From Edaphochlamys debaryana (taxonomy: Eukaryota; Chlorophyta; Chlorophyceae; Chlamydomonadales): 64,000 nucleotides of DNA. The DNA is taken from the NCBI GenBank assembly GCA_016858145.1, contig JAEHOE010000005.1:682001-746000 (forward strand). Direction: 5' to 3'. Numbering within the stretch: the stretch's first letter is position 1; each line of letters begins with the position of its first letter. The notes under the pieces are model-generated. The model saw only the letters and a list, made by a program, of their open reading frames with translations. It ran no database searches and had not been told where the DNA came from. Both the position numbers and the translations under genes were made by a program. Positions 33,001 to 46,010 of this stretch are shown piece after piece.

Positions 33001-36000
33001 CCCCCACCCTCTCCCCACAACACCCCCCACAACACCCCATCCCGCCCGGTCTCGGTGGTATGTACCATCGCAAGCTATTCTTTCCCGGCGCAGGCGTAAA
33101 GACGCTCTCCCGCTTCTCAGCTTCAAACACCCCAACCCGCCCCACCTTGAAGCGGTCCAACGACTCTAGCAGCAGCGCATCCAGCTCGGGCGGGCGGTAG
33201 CCCAGCTGCGTGCAGGCGCGCGCCGCCAGCACCCGGTCCGGCACGGAGGTGGCGGCGGGGTCGACGCGCAGTCGGTCCAGGAAGGCGTCCACCACACGCT
33301 CGTCCAGGTGCCGTAGCACGCCCATTGCAAACAGGGCGTTGGAGGCGCTCTGGGGCGTGCAGCTGAGCAGGAAGGGCGAGAGCGAGGCGCGGAGGGAGTC
33401 GGCGGGCGCGGCTTGGGGTGCGTCGGGGGTGGGGGTGGAGGGGCAGGCGGAGGAGGCCGAGGAGGGGGAGGTGAAGGAGGCGAGGGAGAGGGAGGTGGGG
33501 GAGGAGGTGGGCGAGGAGGAGAAGGTCGAGGACTGCGGCGCGGGCGCGTCGCCGTCGGGGCCCCCGGCCAGCTCCTCGGCGGCCATGCTCCCCGCGCCTT
33601 GGCCCTGCAGCTCCCGTAGGTACTGCTGCTGCTGCTGCTGCTGAGGATGAGGATGCAGTTGTTGGAGGTGGAGGTGGCGGCGGTGGTGGGGCTTGTAGCG
33701 CTGCTGCTCGGGCGTGAGCATGGCGCGAGCAAGCTGGTCGAACACGCGGGGGTCGTAGTGGTCGAACAGGGCCAGCGCGTACAGCACGTTGGACCACTCC
33801 TGTACGGGTACGGCACCGAGGTACGGCATACGGCACATCTTGAGAAGTACGGCAGCCCAGGCCCAGGCCCCTAGAGAAGACAGCGCAGAGTGTTCGCATC
33901 CGTGCTCCACGACACATTGCGCGCGGACCGCATCCCACCCCACCTGCGTGCCAGACGCCCTGAGCCACTCCTCGCTGGCGACCACGTCACATGCGGTCTG
34001 GAGCAGCGGCCTGCAGCGGAGGGCAGGGGGGAGCCGTGCGAGGGGGAGCGCAGGCCAGATGGGTATGCAGGGGGCGGGGCCGGCGTGCCAGTAGTGCTGA
34101 GACGGCTGGAAGCTAGATACGTCGGCAGCGCCGGCAGGGGCAGAGTTTGGGCAGCGGCACCGGCAAGGACTGATGGCACCACCGGGGGTCCATTACGTTC
34201 AACCCCGCCTTCAACCGGCCCACACCCGCGCACACCCGTTTGCGCACCGCTCCATCCCACCGACAGCCCCCTCCGCAGCACAGCGCACCGGCTGCGGGTG
34301 CCAAACTTGCTCAGCCCGCGGGCCCACCCCAACGAAACTCAGCATAACCCAACCTAACCCAGTATAACCCAGCGTAACCCAGCGTAACCCACTGGCTGCG
34401 GATGCCCAGCTTGGCCGTGGCCCACACCGCGTTGGCCACCTCCTGCGTTCTGAAGCCCTCGAAGCGCCGCCGCTCCAGCTCCGCCACCAGCTCCGGCAGC
34501 AGCGTGGTGTTCCGCTTGAGCACGTCCTGGCCAGGGTGTGGAAGTGGGAGGGGTATGGGCGGTTCGTTACGTCGTTGTTGTTGTTGGCGAGCACTCAAAG
34601 AAGGGAGCATGAGAAGGGTGAGAAGTGACAAGGGGTGAGGGGCAGGGGGGCGGCGGGGCCGAAGCGGGGGTTGGGTTGCACTTCCTGCGCTGGCCAGAGG
34701 GGCTGTGGATGTGTGCGACGCGAGGCCCAGGTTTTCTGAAGGCTCACCCCGGGTTTACAGCCCAGGGTGCGAACCGCTCGAGCCCGCAGGCCGCACACGC
34801 ACACACAAGGCGGTTCACTCGTCACTAGCGTAGGGTCAGTACGCACGGCTCGCGGGGCTCACCCCCCTCGTGCCCGAGCGCCCGAACAGCGCGCAGGAGT
34901 AGGAGATGGTGGCCAGAGTGTAAGGGGCGAAGCGTGGCAGCCCCTGCACGGCGGCGGCGCAGGCGGCCCTCAGCAGCTGGTTGTCCTGCGGGCACGGGTC
35001 GGCACGGGTGGGGGAGGGTTGGGATGCGCTTTGGCTGCAGAGGCGCATCGAGGCAGCCCTGCAGGGAAAGGGGACGTCGCTTGACTTGGAACGCGGGATG
35101 AAGCTCCCGCCCGCGCGCCCTGGCCCAAACTCCCCCGGGCCGCCCACTCCCCCACTGCTGCAGCTTGCTGCACCCGGCCTACCCGCCACGCTTGCACACC
35201 GGTTCCCTTCACTCCTCACTAACATAGCGTCAGCACACACACACACCCGCCGGGGTCTCGCTTTTTGCTGCTTTGGGTTTACTTATGCAATCACTAATCA
35301 GGGTCAGCACACACCCGCCGCGCTTACGCTTCCCCGGCTAACACGAGCAGCCGTTCACACACACACACACGTGGGCTGGGTTCCGGTACTCCGCACTTCT
35401 CTGCTGCATCGCACGCGCTCACATTCTAGCTTCCCATTGGGTGCTCCCTAAACACACACCCGTGGGCTTCCCTCTAGTGCCAGTTAGGGTTGGCACACGC
35501 CGCCCGTCTCACCAGCATGGTCAGCCGCGAGTAGCTCCAGAACAGGTTGGCGACCGCCACCTCGGGCCACCGCCCCACGTGCTCTCGCGCCAAGTCCGCC
35601 AGGCCCCCCACCGCGGGCCTGGCCACCGCCAGCACCTCCCTGGCCGCCGCGCGGCGCTCGCCCGACGCGCCCTGCCCCGTGGCCGCCACGTGGGTGCGGG
35701 CGATGGCGAAGAGCGCCATGCTGACCCAGTGGGAGTCGTTGGCCAGGGCGTCGGGGGCGTGCAGGGCGGCGGCGATGCGTTTGGCCAGGGCTACGGCGCC
35801 CGGGCCCCAGGCGCCCTCGCGTGAGAGCGTCAGCAGGGCGTGGGCGAGGCTGAGCGGGGGGAGCGTGGCGCCGTAGGGGCCCTGTGGGGTGGGGTGGGGT
35901 GGGAGGGGCCGGGTGGGAGGGGTGGGCAGGGTGACGTAGGAAGGGGGTAGGGGACGATGGGCATGATGGGAGGCGGGCGTGAAGGCAGGCAATGCAAGGG

Positions 36001-37693
36001 GCTCAGCGGGATGTCTGCAGGTGGGAGGGCTGCAGGGGCGGCAGGTTTACCCTCGAGTAGACGGGGCTTCCCTGTCCGTGCTCTGCAACCCCACCTCTTT
36101 CCGTTCCGTCCCTACTTCCCAGCCCCCCCTTCCTCCTCCCCCTCCCTACCTTGATGAGGCCCTCAAGTGCCCTGTGCAGCCGCGCGTGTGCAGCCGGCGA
36201 GCCCACTACCTGCGAGCACAGGGTCACAGGCAGTAGCAAGGATCAGGCGGCGCCTGCAGCCCCAGGTCTTGACGGCTTGCTGACTGGGTCTGACGGTGAG
36301 CGGTCGCCCTTACGGCCTTTTGACCCTACTGAGCACCAGCGTCTGGAGCCACCTTCCCTTCCTCCAGAAGGGCTCAGCATTCTGCCCCCTTCGCCATACA
36401 AATCCTCCCCATCGCCCCCCATCGTGTCCTCCCACGCCACCGCCCCACCGTCCCACCAACCCGCCTCCTCCCGCGACCCCTCCACCGCAACAGCGGCAGA
36501 GGCCGGCCCTAACCCGGCCCTGACCCCCCCGCACCGCGACCTGCCTGCCCACAGCCCACCCATCTCCCTCCCCAACCACTCCCCTCCCCCGCCTTCCCTC
36601 CCACCCCCCCAGCACCCACCGACTCCACCGTCCCCAGCAGCTGCACCAGGTTGTTGTGTGTGGGCGGGTGCTGCCGCTTCTCAAGCGCCACCACCATCTC
36701 CTGCAGGCTGCCGTACGTGACGGCGCGCTCCAGCGCGGGCCTCGAGCCCGCGGAAGCCGCCGCCGCCGCACCCCATCCGGCACCGCCGCTGAGGTCCCCG
36801 CTGGCGGTAGCGCTGGCGTTGGTGCTGGTGCTCCCGCTGGCGAGGACATTGGCGCTGCCGGTTTCGCTGAAGATGGGGGCGCCGGCAGCGCCGGGGTTGC
36901 GGTCGGCCTGAGAGCTGTGGCCGGGGGTGGGGGGGGCCTGGGGGGCCGCGACGGGGGCCTGGGGCGGGGCTGCGGCGGCGCTGGGCAGAACCTGCGCGGC
37001 CGGCTTGGCGGGCCTCGGGGAGGCGCTGCCGGCTTCCGCGTCCGCGCCCGAGCTAGCGCCGGGGGCTGGGCCTTTCGACGGCTTCGGGGCCGAGGACTGT
37101 GTGCCTGCCTCCAGCTCAGGGCCAGGTCCGGGCTGGGCTTCGGCTGCCAAGGCGTTGGCTGCTGGTGGAGGCTTGGGGGCGGCCCGGGGCCGTGAGCCCT
37201 TGGCCGGCGGCGCTGCTGGCGTGGCCGAGGCCCGGGCCCGTTTGGACGGTGAGGACGCCCGGGAGGGTGACCGGGCCGCCAGGGCCGACTCCCGCGCTTC
37301 TGCGGCTGCTCGGCTAGCGAGGGCGGTCAACGCCGCCTGGGGGCTCAGCTTGCGCGCGCCGAGGCCCCGAGACGCAGCACTATCCTGACCCAGCTGGAAG
37401 GCGGCCACCAACGGATTCTGCTCGGCAACAGTTGCTTGGGCTGCGCTCGTGACGGAGGCATCAAGCTTAGCACCTTTGCTGGAGGTGGCGAAGCCGCGCA
37501 TATGCGCGGGGGCGTGCGAAGCGCAGGCGAGGTTGGCGGGGGTGCCAGGCACGACTGCGGACCCGCCGTGATGGCCGAGCACCCGCAGCAGCAGCTTCTG
37601 CAGCTGAGTCAGCGGTGTGCTGCGACAAGTAGCGCCATGCTCAGCCTGAAGTGCTGCGCAGGCCGCGGCAACTTGCTGCGCCGACTTCCGCAT
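30003..37693 (-). CDS. OPR-repeat protein with C-terminal RAP domain, probably mitochondrial
   Basis: Eleven exons in phase: 36620-37693, 36150-36209, 35513-35881, 34863-34985, 34393-34526, 33944-34010, 33146-33799, 32405-32578, 31929-32132, 31532-31702, 30003-31202; about 1,409 residues. The N-terminus is Arg/Ala/Leu-rich and reaches MRGFATSS near residue 66, like a mitochondrial presequence cleavage site. After a disordered 300-residue Ala/Pro linker come helical-hairpin repeats of OPR type: VANLFWSYSRL, LATISYSCALFG, TQEVANAVWATAKLG, WSNVLYALALFDHYD, SASNALFAMGVLRHL. The RAP domain (about 1267-1340) has VAIEVDGPWHF, a conserved Asn/Arg stretch and ITIPTQIWVEM. OPR-RAP proteins bind organelle transcripts for maturation, stability or translation. 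The target RNA is unknown. A Gln tract and Ser-rich linker interrupt exon 33146-33799. Confidence 0.88.
34338..34392. repeat. degenerate TAACCCAGCG microsatellite in an OPR-RAP intron
   Basis: Five to six units of about 10 bp (ATAACCC, CTAACCC, GTAACCCAGC) end at the donor of exon 34393-34526, so the donor GTGGGT is part of the last unit. Telomere-like in appearance but not the algal TTTTAGGG repeat. Confidence 0.6.
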
Positions 37694-40099
37694 CTTGGAC
37701 TCCGCTCGCCACTCAACAACTGCGGTCGCTCAACCTAACAAGCTGCCTGAGGTAGCAGTCGTTGTTTGCCTTGACTGGCAGGACATTCCTACGGGGTAAG
37801 GCGCTGATTGAGCGAACCATCCATTCTTCACGGGGGTGAGGTTCACGCGCTCGCTAGTGCGGTGTGAGTAAATGCAGTCGGTGATAAGGCACAGGGAATC
37901 GCGGCCTTGCCCCGAAACTTGCCTGCAGTGCCGGCGCCCCATGCAACGACGGGCCCCCGCCCTCTCGACACGCCTCGATGAGCCTTTTGCCCGGCCCCCG
38001 ACCTCCATTACCCCGGCCGCGCACTTCGCAGCCTTGTCACCCCTCACCAGGACAGTCTTTAATCCTGAACCATATGCGCTGGAACACCCGGGCCTGTGAG
38101 CATGTGCGCCACGGGGATAGAAGTGGGGGGAGCAAGGCCAGCAATGTGCAATCGCTCCTACGTGCAGGGGGAAAGGAGACATGGGAGACGAGTTACGCGA
38201 TAAGCAAGGCCAGCAAAGTGCAACAACATCTCTGGTCGGCGACTACCCGCAACCCTGCTCTTGCGAGCAGAGAGTGATGTCACCTTACCAGGTGGCACAG
38301 CGAAGCGTGCAGGGGGGGGGTAAAAGCAGGGGAAAGCTTTCCGGGTAAAGCTAGGCCACTTCGAAGCCGCCCCACACAGGGGGGGAAGGAGACACGGGAG
38401 ACGAGTTACGCGAAAAGCAAGGCCAGCAAGTGCAACGACACACACAGGGGGGGAGAAGCTTTCCGTGAAGATCATGTGGCACTGCGATTCCGCCGAAAGC
38501 CGAACTGGCCCGAGGCAGGGTCACTTCGCCGTCGCCGGTCAATGCCCAGGGGTACCCTGGGTCTTGCTCTCCTCTGCCGCATGCGCCGATGCCGCACTCC
38601 AGCGTCCCTACTGCCCGTTCAATACCTCAGGCACCCTAGTGCAGCAGGCAATGCCAATGGTGCAACCTTTACATGTGTACTTCGCATGCCTTCTCTCTTC
38701 CCGCCGCCCAACAAAGCACGGTTAGAGGTCGTGTGATGAGGCCTAAATCATGACCAGCGATTGCGCCCTCAACTCCTTAGATACTCGCACAGAGACGAAT
38801 CGTGATAATACTCCTTTGTAGGCATGTAGGCCCACGTGTGGCTGCTTGGCGTTAGACTCGCAAGCGCAGACTCAAAGGCTGTTTGAAGTAGAAAGCAAGC
38901 CCTCAGCAAGCCCAACCCTCCCTGCATGCTGCTCCTCGGTCCCTCGCAAGGCCCATGCCGCTTTATCGCACAAGGATAATGTTATGCTCCAGCACCTGTC
39001 CGCAACCAACAACGCCTAATACGCCGCCCTCCCGGCCGCAGGGCGGCTTACGATGCCTCAAGGGCAGGCGCAGATGCCCCATAGGCCCGTACGCCGCTGC
39101 GCACACTCGCTCGTAACTTTTGGTCGAAGCCCCATTGCTGGTGAAACAGGTAGCAGGAGGAAAGTCCCAACACACGTCTTAAGGCAAGGCGGCCAGTCAC
39201 CGCCAACAGGCTAAGCACGCAAAGGCGAGCCACAAGATGGGTCCGCCCAGCAAAGAACACACAAACATGAGACAGCTGCTGCGCACGAAAGGCAGGCCTG
39301 CACACACCCCTCAAAATCCCGGTATCCGTCGGTACGCACGTCCTGTCTGGGATACGGTGCTGTCCCTCGATCACCACAGGCAAACACTCAGCGGGATGAC
39401 GGCACGACAGGCTCAGTCATCCTGTATCTGTGCCCTGCAAGAACCTTCTTGTGGATAAGTTTCCCACACGATTGGACTCATGGAAGCGGGCTTTGCGCTA
39501 AGCCCCCGGTGTCCACACGCCAGCATACAGCTCCCACCGGCCCTAGACCCAGCGCGCGCCCCAACTTCAGGCGCAAACGCTCAACCCGTACACCATACCG
39601 CCGCTGAAGCGCGGCATGCTAGCTGACGACGCATAAGTAGCAAGAAGCATCGCGTTCTGCAGTGCCGCCCAGCAATCCCGCGCCACAGACACGCCTCCCA
39701 CACATGGTTTTCCACTCGATAGACCGCACCTACGGCCACCGCAACACATCTCGCAGTATCCTGCAGAAAGCACGTCCCGGAACAGTATCCACAGCCGCCC
39801 AGCTTTCGCAACAGCGGCGCTAGAATCCATTTCCTTCCCTCACTTCCCTCCCGCAACTCATGCTCTCAACTCCTTCGGCCACCTTGCATGGCCGCCACAA
39901 GTAATGCACCAGGCAGTTCCTCGGAGGTCCCTCCGTCTCCCCCTGCCCACACGGCTACGGTACACAAGTTTGCCCCGGGCACACCCCGCAGGGGCCACTC
40001 TCATGCTCAGCCTCGGCCCCGCCATACAGCCCACAACACCCACTAGTGAAGCCCGCAGCATTTCGGAAGCCCCATTTCATCCGCCGGGCCCGCGGAGAG
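37694..40099. other. intergenic and 3' UTR interval
   Basis: No coding support on either strand. It includes the promoter side of the OPR-RAP gene (37694-38000) and the 3' flank of the Gln-rich gene. A TTACA (TGTAA on -) at about 38668-38672 is the only candidate poly(A) signal I found for that gene, which would give a 1.4-kb 3' UTR. A direct repeat sits at 38164-38440. Confidence 0.4.
38164..38440. repeat. two direct copies of an approximately 60-bp repeat
   Basis: Copies at about 38165-38224 and 38378-38437 share GGAGAC-GGGAGACGAGTTACGCG and AAGCAAGGCCAGCAA. A partial third copy lies at about 38130-38155. Each is followed by a GGGG-AAGCTTTCCG box (about 38330 and 38450). Confidence 0.7.
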
Positions 40100-43000
40100 C
40101 TAATGGCGCCCGCCCACTGCCGGCTTGAAGTCATCCGTCAGGATTGAGTCGAGGAGGCTTAGCTGCGCAGCCGAGAACTGCGAGCGGTCAGTGCCGTACA
40201 TGATTGGCCGATCCAGGACCGAGAGCCGCTGCTGCTGCTGTTGTTGCTGCTGCATCTGCAGCTGTTGTTGCTGTTGTTGTTGCTGCTGCTGTTGCGCGAA
40301 TGCCTGCTGCTGCTGTTGCAGCTGCGACGGCGGCGGCGGAGGGGCCATCATGCCCTTGCCGTGCCGCTGCGCCGCCTGGGCCTGTTGCAGCAACGCCTGT
40401 TGCATGCGCTGCTGCGCTAGCTGGATGGCCTGAGCCTGGGCCTGGGCCTGCTGCAGGGCAACGGCCTGGGCCTGGGCCTGCTGGATCGCGGCGGCCTGCG
40501 CCTGGGCCTGCTGAATCGCGGCCGCCTGCTGCAGCGCCTGGGCCTGCGCCTGGGCCTGCTGGAACGCCGCCGCCTGGGCCTGGGCCTGCTGCAGCGCCTG
40601 GGCCTGGGCCTGGGCAACCGCCTGGGCCTGCACCTGCTGCAGGGCCTGCTGGGCCTGGGCCTGCATCAGCGACATCTGCTGCTGCTGCTGCTGCTGCGCC
40701 CGGCCGGAGGAGCTGGGCTGCGAGCCGCGCGAGCCGTCGTTGTTAGACTCGGCCGTCTCGTCCATGTCCTCCTTGCCCTGCACATGGAGACAGGGAGGGA
40801 TGCACGGAAAGAGATGAGAAGTGTCGCACCACTCGGCCGATCTGCCAAAGGGCGGGCATGTACGGAGGAACCGGCAGGCCGCTACCAGTGGGCTGGAGCA
40901 AGCCCGCGGTACCGATACCCCACTCCTGCCCCCACGCACGCACGCTTGGGCTTCCACGCACCCAGAATGGAGGACTCACGTTGTTGCCGTTGCCCGACAC
41001 GCCGCCAGAGAACTGCGGCAGGTCGCCAAAGCCGAGCGCTGCGAGGTCGTCCTCCGTGATTACGCAGTCTTGCGTGGGCGGCTCGAGCGAGTTAGGTCCA
41101 AACGAGTTGGGTCCGAGCGAGTTGGCCAGCATCGGCAGCGCAGAAGCCGACGAGCCGGGCGCCGGAGGCAGCTGAGGCGCGGCGGCCGCGACTGCGGCCG
41201 CGTGGCGCGCCAGCTCCGCGACGCTGCTGCTCTGCGCGCGCCTTAGCTCCTGCTGGTGGTGGTGCTGTTGTTGTTGTGAGAAGGTCGACAGCGAGGCAAC
41301 GCTGGTGCCGCCCATGATGAAGGCCCGCGCGATGGCGACGGGATCCATCTGGTTACCGGCCGCAGCGCTGACGCCGACCGTCACGTTGCAGGCATTGAGC
41401 CCGGCCGCCGCCTCCGTGCCCGCCTGCGTCTGAGGCATCGACGACGGTGCTGAGCTGCCCTCGTTGGCGCCCTCCTCGTCGATCCGCTGCATCAGCGGCT
41501 GCGAGTGGTTTCCAACCGACATCCCGTGCGCGAGCTGCCAGCTAACCGTCGCGTTGCCGTACCCGGGGCCGGCGGGCACCGTGCAGACGCTGCCGGCGGG
41601 CGCGCCCATGGTAGTGGCGGCGGAGGTGGACGGAGCGCAGGCGTTGGGCGGCAGCGAACAGAGCGCGGGGAGCGAGGTGGTGCTGGCGAGCACCGGCGTC
41701 GAGGGGGTGTGGGTGCCCGCCGCAAACTCGTGCAGCCCCTCGAGCGTGAAGCGGCCGCGCTTGCTGCCCTCCTGCCCGCAGGCGGCGGCCTTGCGCGGGT
41801 CAGTGCGGACCTTCTTGGAGGCCTCGGCCAGGGCACGCATGCGCAGCATCCGCTTGTGCCTGCGGTGGCAAGTGGAGGCAGCAGCAAATGGGGGTGGAGA
41901 CGGGTCGGTCAGACACAGGAAGGCGAATCGCTCGGCCGCGGAAGATGAATCGGCCGGGCCGCAGTGATGACTAATACGGCCGGTTACGTCGAGCAGGGGC
42001 ACAGCCACCAGCCTGGCAGCGCAGGCACAGCCCACAAATGTAGCAGCGAGCCAAGGCAGAGGCCATGCACACAGAAAACCGCCCCTCACAGACCCCCAAG
42101 CCCGCAATTTCCACCCCAGCATTGCCCCCCAGCACCCCGAGCTCACTTATATCGGTACAGCTGCGCCGCACGCTCGGGCTCAAGCTCGCGCACGGTGCCG
42201 TCGGGTCGCTCGATGCGGGTCACGAGGGTCACGTCATCGGTGGAGAAGGCCAGGCCGCCGAGGCCGCCCAGGCCGCCGCAGCCCGCCAGGCTGCTGGTGC
42301 TGCCGCCGCCGCCGGCCAGCGTGCCGTCGCCCATGCCGTCGCTCGAGAGGCGCATGAGCTGCGCCTCGCTCAGCTCGCACGAGCCGCCGCGGCTGTTGAG
42401 GCTGATGCTGGCCTGCAGCGCGGCGGCGTTGGGGCCCGAAGCCGCCGCCAGGCCCAGCGCCGGCGGCGCGCTGCCGGGCAGCATGACCTGGCCGTTGCAG
42501 GCGGGGATGGGGACGGCCTGGCGGTCCGAGGGCGCGCCGGAGCCGGCGAGCGTGTTGGCAAAGGAGCTGTTGCAGTTGGAGGGGCTGACGCTGGTGGAGC
42601 CGCCGCTGCCGACGGTGGCGGCGGGCGCGGTGCCGAAGCTGCTGGCGGCGCCGTCGACCGACGGCCCGCCGGCGGGCAGCACCGCCGAGGGCGACGGCGC
42701 CATGTTGGGCGCCATGCCGCCACCGGAGCCGCCGGGGTAGGCCGAGACGCCGACGTTGACGGCGTTGGCGGCAGCGGCAAGGTTGTTGGTGGAGGCGCTG
42801 CCGGCGGCCGCGGCAGCGGCCACCGCCGCCAGGTTGGGGTTGCTGCTCATCGACAGGCCAGCCATGTCTAGCGTGCATCCCGTCGAGGTGCCCAGCGAGA
42901 CCTGGTGCTGCAGGGAACCCGCCAGCGAGGCCCCCCGCAGGCCGCCGCCAAAGCCCGGGTCCGACAGGCCCGCGCCCATGCCCAGCCCCAGGCCGGCGCG

Positions 43001-44891
43001 CAGCGTGGCGTCGCGGCGCGCGGCGGCGGCGGCGAGCGCGGTGGCGGCCGTGGTGCCGGACTGGAAGCCGATGTTGATGGGCGACGTGCGCGGCAGGTCC
43101 TCCGTCAGCGAGCGCTGCAGCAGATGCACCTGCTGCTGCTGTTGCTGCTGCTGCTGCGCCGCGAGCTGAGCCGCCATCGCGGCCGCCTGCTGCTGCTGCT
43201 GCTGCAGCGTCTGCATCTGGTGCTGCTGCTGCAGCGCCTGCAGCTGGCGCTGCGCAGTCTGCATGTCGGGCGGCCAGCCGCCGACCAGGTTGCTCACGTT
43301 CCCGAGCGCGTTCAGCGCGAGCGCCTGCGGCGTCGAGCCCGCGACCTGCTCGCCCAGCGACTGCAGCAGCATCGTGTTGCTGCTCCGCGCCGAGCCGAGG
43401 TTGTCGTTCTGGTTGCTAGAGACGCCCGAGAGGCACGAGATGCCGCTCAGCGACCGCATCGCGTGCTGCTGGCCGGGCTGGCGGTGCGAGGGCACGGCCA
43501 TGGGCTCTGATGAAGCCATGCCCATGCCCATGCTCGCCGAGGCCGAAGCCTGCTGCTGCATTTGCCGCTGGTGCGCCGCCTGCATCTGCAGCTGGTGTTG
43601 TTGCTGCTGGGCCTGCGCTTGCGCCTGCGCCTGTTGCTGCTGCGCCTGCTGCGCGAGCTGGTGCTGCTGCTGCGCCTGCTGTGCGATGGAGGGCCAGCCC
43701 GGCATGCAGCTGATCGACACAGCCTGCTGCTGCTGCTGTTGTTGCTGCTGCTGCTGCGCCTGGGCCTGCGAGATGATGTTGGCCGGAATGCCAGCGGCCT
43801 GGGCCTGCGCCTGCGCAAGGGCCAGTTGCTGCTGGGCCTGGGCGTAGTCCTGCTGGGCCGCAGCCATCATCATCTGAGCCTCCTGCAGCTGCGAGGGTTG
43901 GGCAGAGTAAGAGGTTATGCTGCAAGGCTAAAAGGGCGTCGCCAGCAGGGCATCTTGAGAGTGTAGGGCATGAAGTGCAGGCACCCCAAGAAATCCCAGA
44001 AAAATGCTTGCATCCTGTAGAAGCCTTCCAGACGCATGGTAGGATCCTTGCAGGTTGCCGTCCCCAAAGTACAGGAGGGGGGTACAGCCACCCCGGTTTT
44101 ACAGAGCAGGTCACCCACCCCAGCCCCCGCCTAAGCCTCACCTGCTGTTGCTGGTGCTGCATGTTCGAGGCCTGCGACTGCGACATGTCCGTCTTGCGCT
44201 GCTCCTGCACCTGGTCGAGCGGCGCGCCGAACGTGTCGAGCAGCATGGCGACATCCATGCTGTCCACCGCGTCCATGACCTCCTGGCTCGCCGCCCGCTG
44301 CATCGACTGCTGCGACGTGTGCTGCGTGCTGCACACGGGCTTGCAGGTCGCGCCCTGCATGCTGCGGCGCTCCTGGCCCTGGTGCGTGGGCTGCTGGGCC
44401 GAGGCTTGCAGGGTGCCGCTGCAGGTCGAGAACGGCGATACCACCAGGGCCGCCCGCGCCGCCTCCGCAGCGTCCGCGCTCGGCGAGACAGGCCGATCGC
44501 ACATGCTTTGCGATGGCATAGACTGCGGTTGCGAGGCAGCGCACGCTAACCCGTTGGCCTGGGGCCACGAGTTGGCCGCCTGCGCCAGCCCCGAGGGCAT
44601 GGGGCTGCCTGGTGACCCGGCAGTACCCTGGTTCCGCCCCGCCGTGGGTTGCGGGCTGGATGCATCCGACTGGGGCGTCCCCATCGCCGCTGCGCTGCTT
44701 GGGTTGGTGGCCGGCCAACACCCGGGGGTCGTGCCGTCGAAGATGTCCAGCGTCATGTTGCGCGAGAGCTGTGTCGCGAGGGGCATGTCCAGCAATCTCC
44801 CTCGCGACTTAGCCTCCCGATACGCCCATACTGGACAGGACTGGCATGGCACGCGCATATGGCGCTGGGCGAGCTGCGGGTTGATGCACAA
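40100..44891 (-). CDS. Gln-rich nuclear-type protein with a CCT-like basic motif
   Basis: Four exons in phase: 44142-44891, 42147-43888, 40980-41859, 40100-40777, ending TAG; about 1,349 residues if ATG 44889-44891 is used. A downstream Met (MPLATQLSRNMTLDIFDG, near 44786) is also possible. Exon 2 is dominated by Gln/Ala arrays coded by CAG-type triplets, and exon 4 by QAQAQ repeats. Across the exon 2/3 junction (about 823-870) lies QLYRYKHKRMLRMRALAEAS, then KKVRTDPRKAAACGQ and GSKRGRF. This recalls the CCT motif of CONSTANS/TOC1-type proteins (RY-x-KR, KK-V/I-RY-x-SRK, GRF), with an altered spacing. Inference: transcriptional regulator. No B-box or receiver domain is visible. Confidence 0.75.
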
Positions 44892-45488
44892 GTCGAGAGG
44901 GCGGGCCCTTCAGCATCCCAGATCGGCAAGCAAAGCTACGTTCAGAGGCACCAATAGCCTGCGTGTTCAGGCAGGCTAAGCAACGGGGCTGAACGGCCCG
45001 ATGGCTTGCCAGCGCTGCCTAAGGACAGGCGCCGAGGAGCGGTGTCTGGGTGCGCCCGAGGCTCCGCAATCCAGACCGAAGTGTGGTATACTGTTGCATA
45101 GGCTGAGGGGCGGGCTGGTCCGCCTTACGGTCGATGCCAACCCAAATTACCCCGCTGCGCAGCTCTGCACCCGCTTCGCCACCGGTACTGCTCCAATTGT
45201 TCGGGAACCCTGTCCATGCATACCTTGTTCACGCTATGGACCTGGGCGTCGCATTGTGGGCACAGGAAGGCGCCTGCAAGGAAGGCGAGTCCTCTCAGCG
45301 ACGCGGCCAGAAGCTCTTACGGCGGCTGTGCAGAGAGCTGCGAGTGGTCTGGTGTTGCCGGTACGCCCCTCTCGAATCTGCCTACCGTCGGAGTGGCAGA
45401 AGACGCTCGCGAGCTTGGCGTCGCAGTGGTCGCAGACCACCTTGAACGCGCCCTGCTCCATAGCGTCCGCGTGTCGGCGCCCGGTACC

Positions 45489-46010
45489 CCTGTGCTCTCT
45501 CCAAGTCGCCTAACTCAAGCTAACTCGTGCCTCCAGCGCTGCTGCGTCGCGTGCGGCCGCGCAGGCCGCTGGGAAGCCGCTGCGCCGGCACACTGCTGCA
45601 GTCCCGTAACTTGTGTGATGGCCTGCGTGGCCTGCTCTCCCTCTAAACCGTCGACACTTGTGGGTGCACGAGTGATTTACCGTTTACCTGTGGCCATCCA
45701 CCTGAGCCCCGTGGCCCTCCATCCTCCCTGGAGCAATGAACTTGCCTGCTGCAGAGCGCTCGCCTCGGCCGGGGCCTGCACGCAAGAGTCAGACAGGACC
45801 GTGGCACTACTCAATGACGGCATTGTGGGCGGCGAGCGGCAGGGACCGGGAAGCGCGCCATGCCATCAGGCGAAGCGCGAGCTGCTGCGGAGAGTCCTGG
45901 CTTGGCGTGTTTTCGGTAGGCAGGGATGCGGTGGAGGGCACCGCCGCACGGCCCGATGTGTGGGCGCACGCGGGGCGCGTGGTGGTTCACGGCGGAAGTC
46001 GTTGGGGATG
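45489..46010 (+). repeat. 522-bp direct repeat, copy A
   Basis: Aligns without gaps to 47610-48131 (offset 2,121) with five substitutions seen by eye, about 99% identity. Similarity continues more weakly to about 46290. Confidence 0.9.

Noticed and set aside
37900..40060. Several 60-110 codon open frames on both strands
   Set aside because: GC-rich chance frames with no splice signals, motifs or composition typical of the neighbouring genes.
40225..43770. CAG/CTG triplet arrays as stand-alone microsatellites or CRISPR-like repeats
   Set aside because: They code Gln/Ala tracts of the Gln-rich protein in frame; no spacers of regular size are present.
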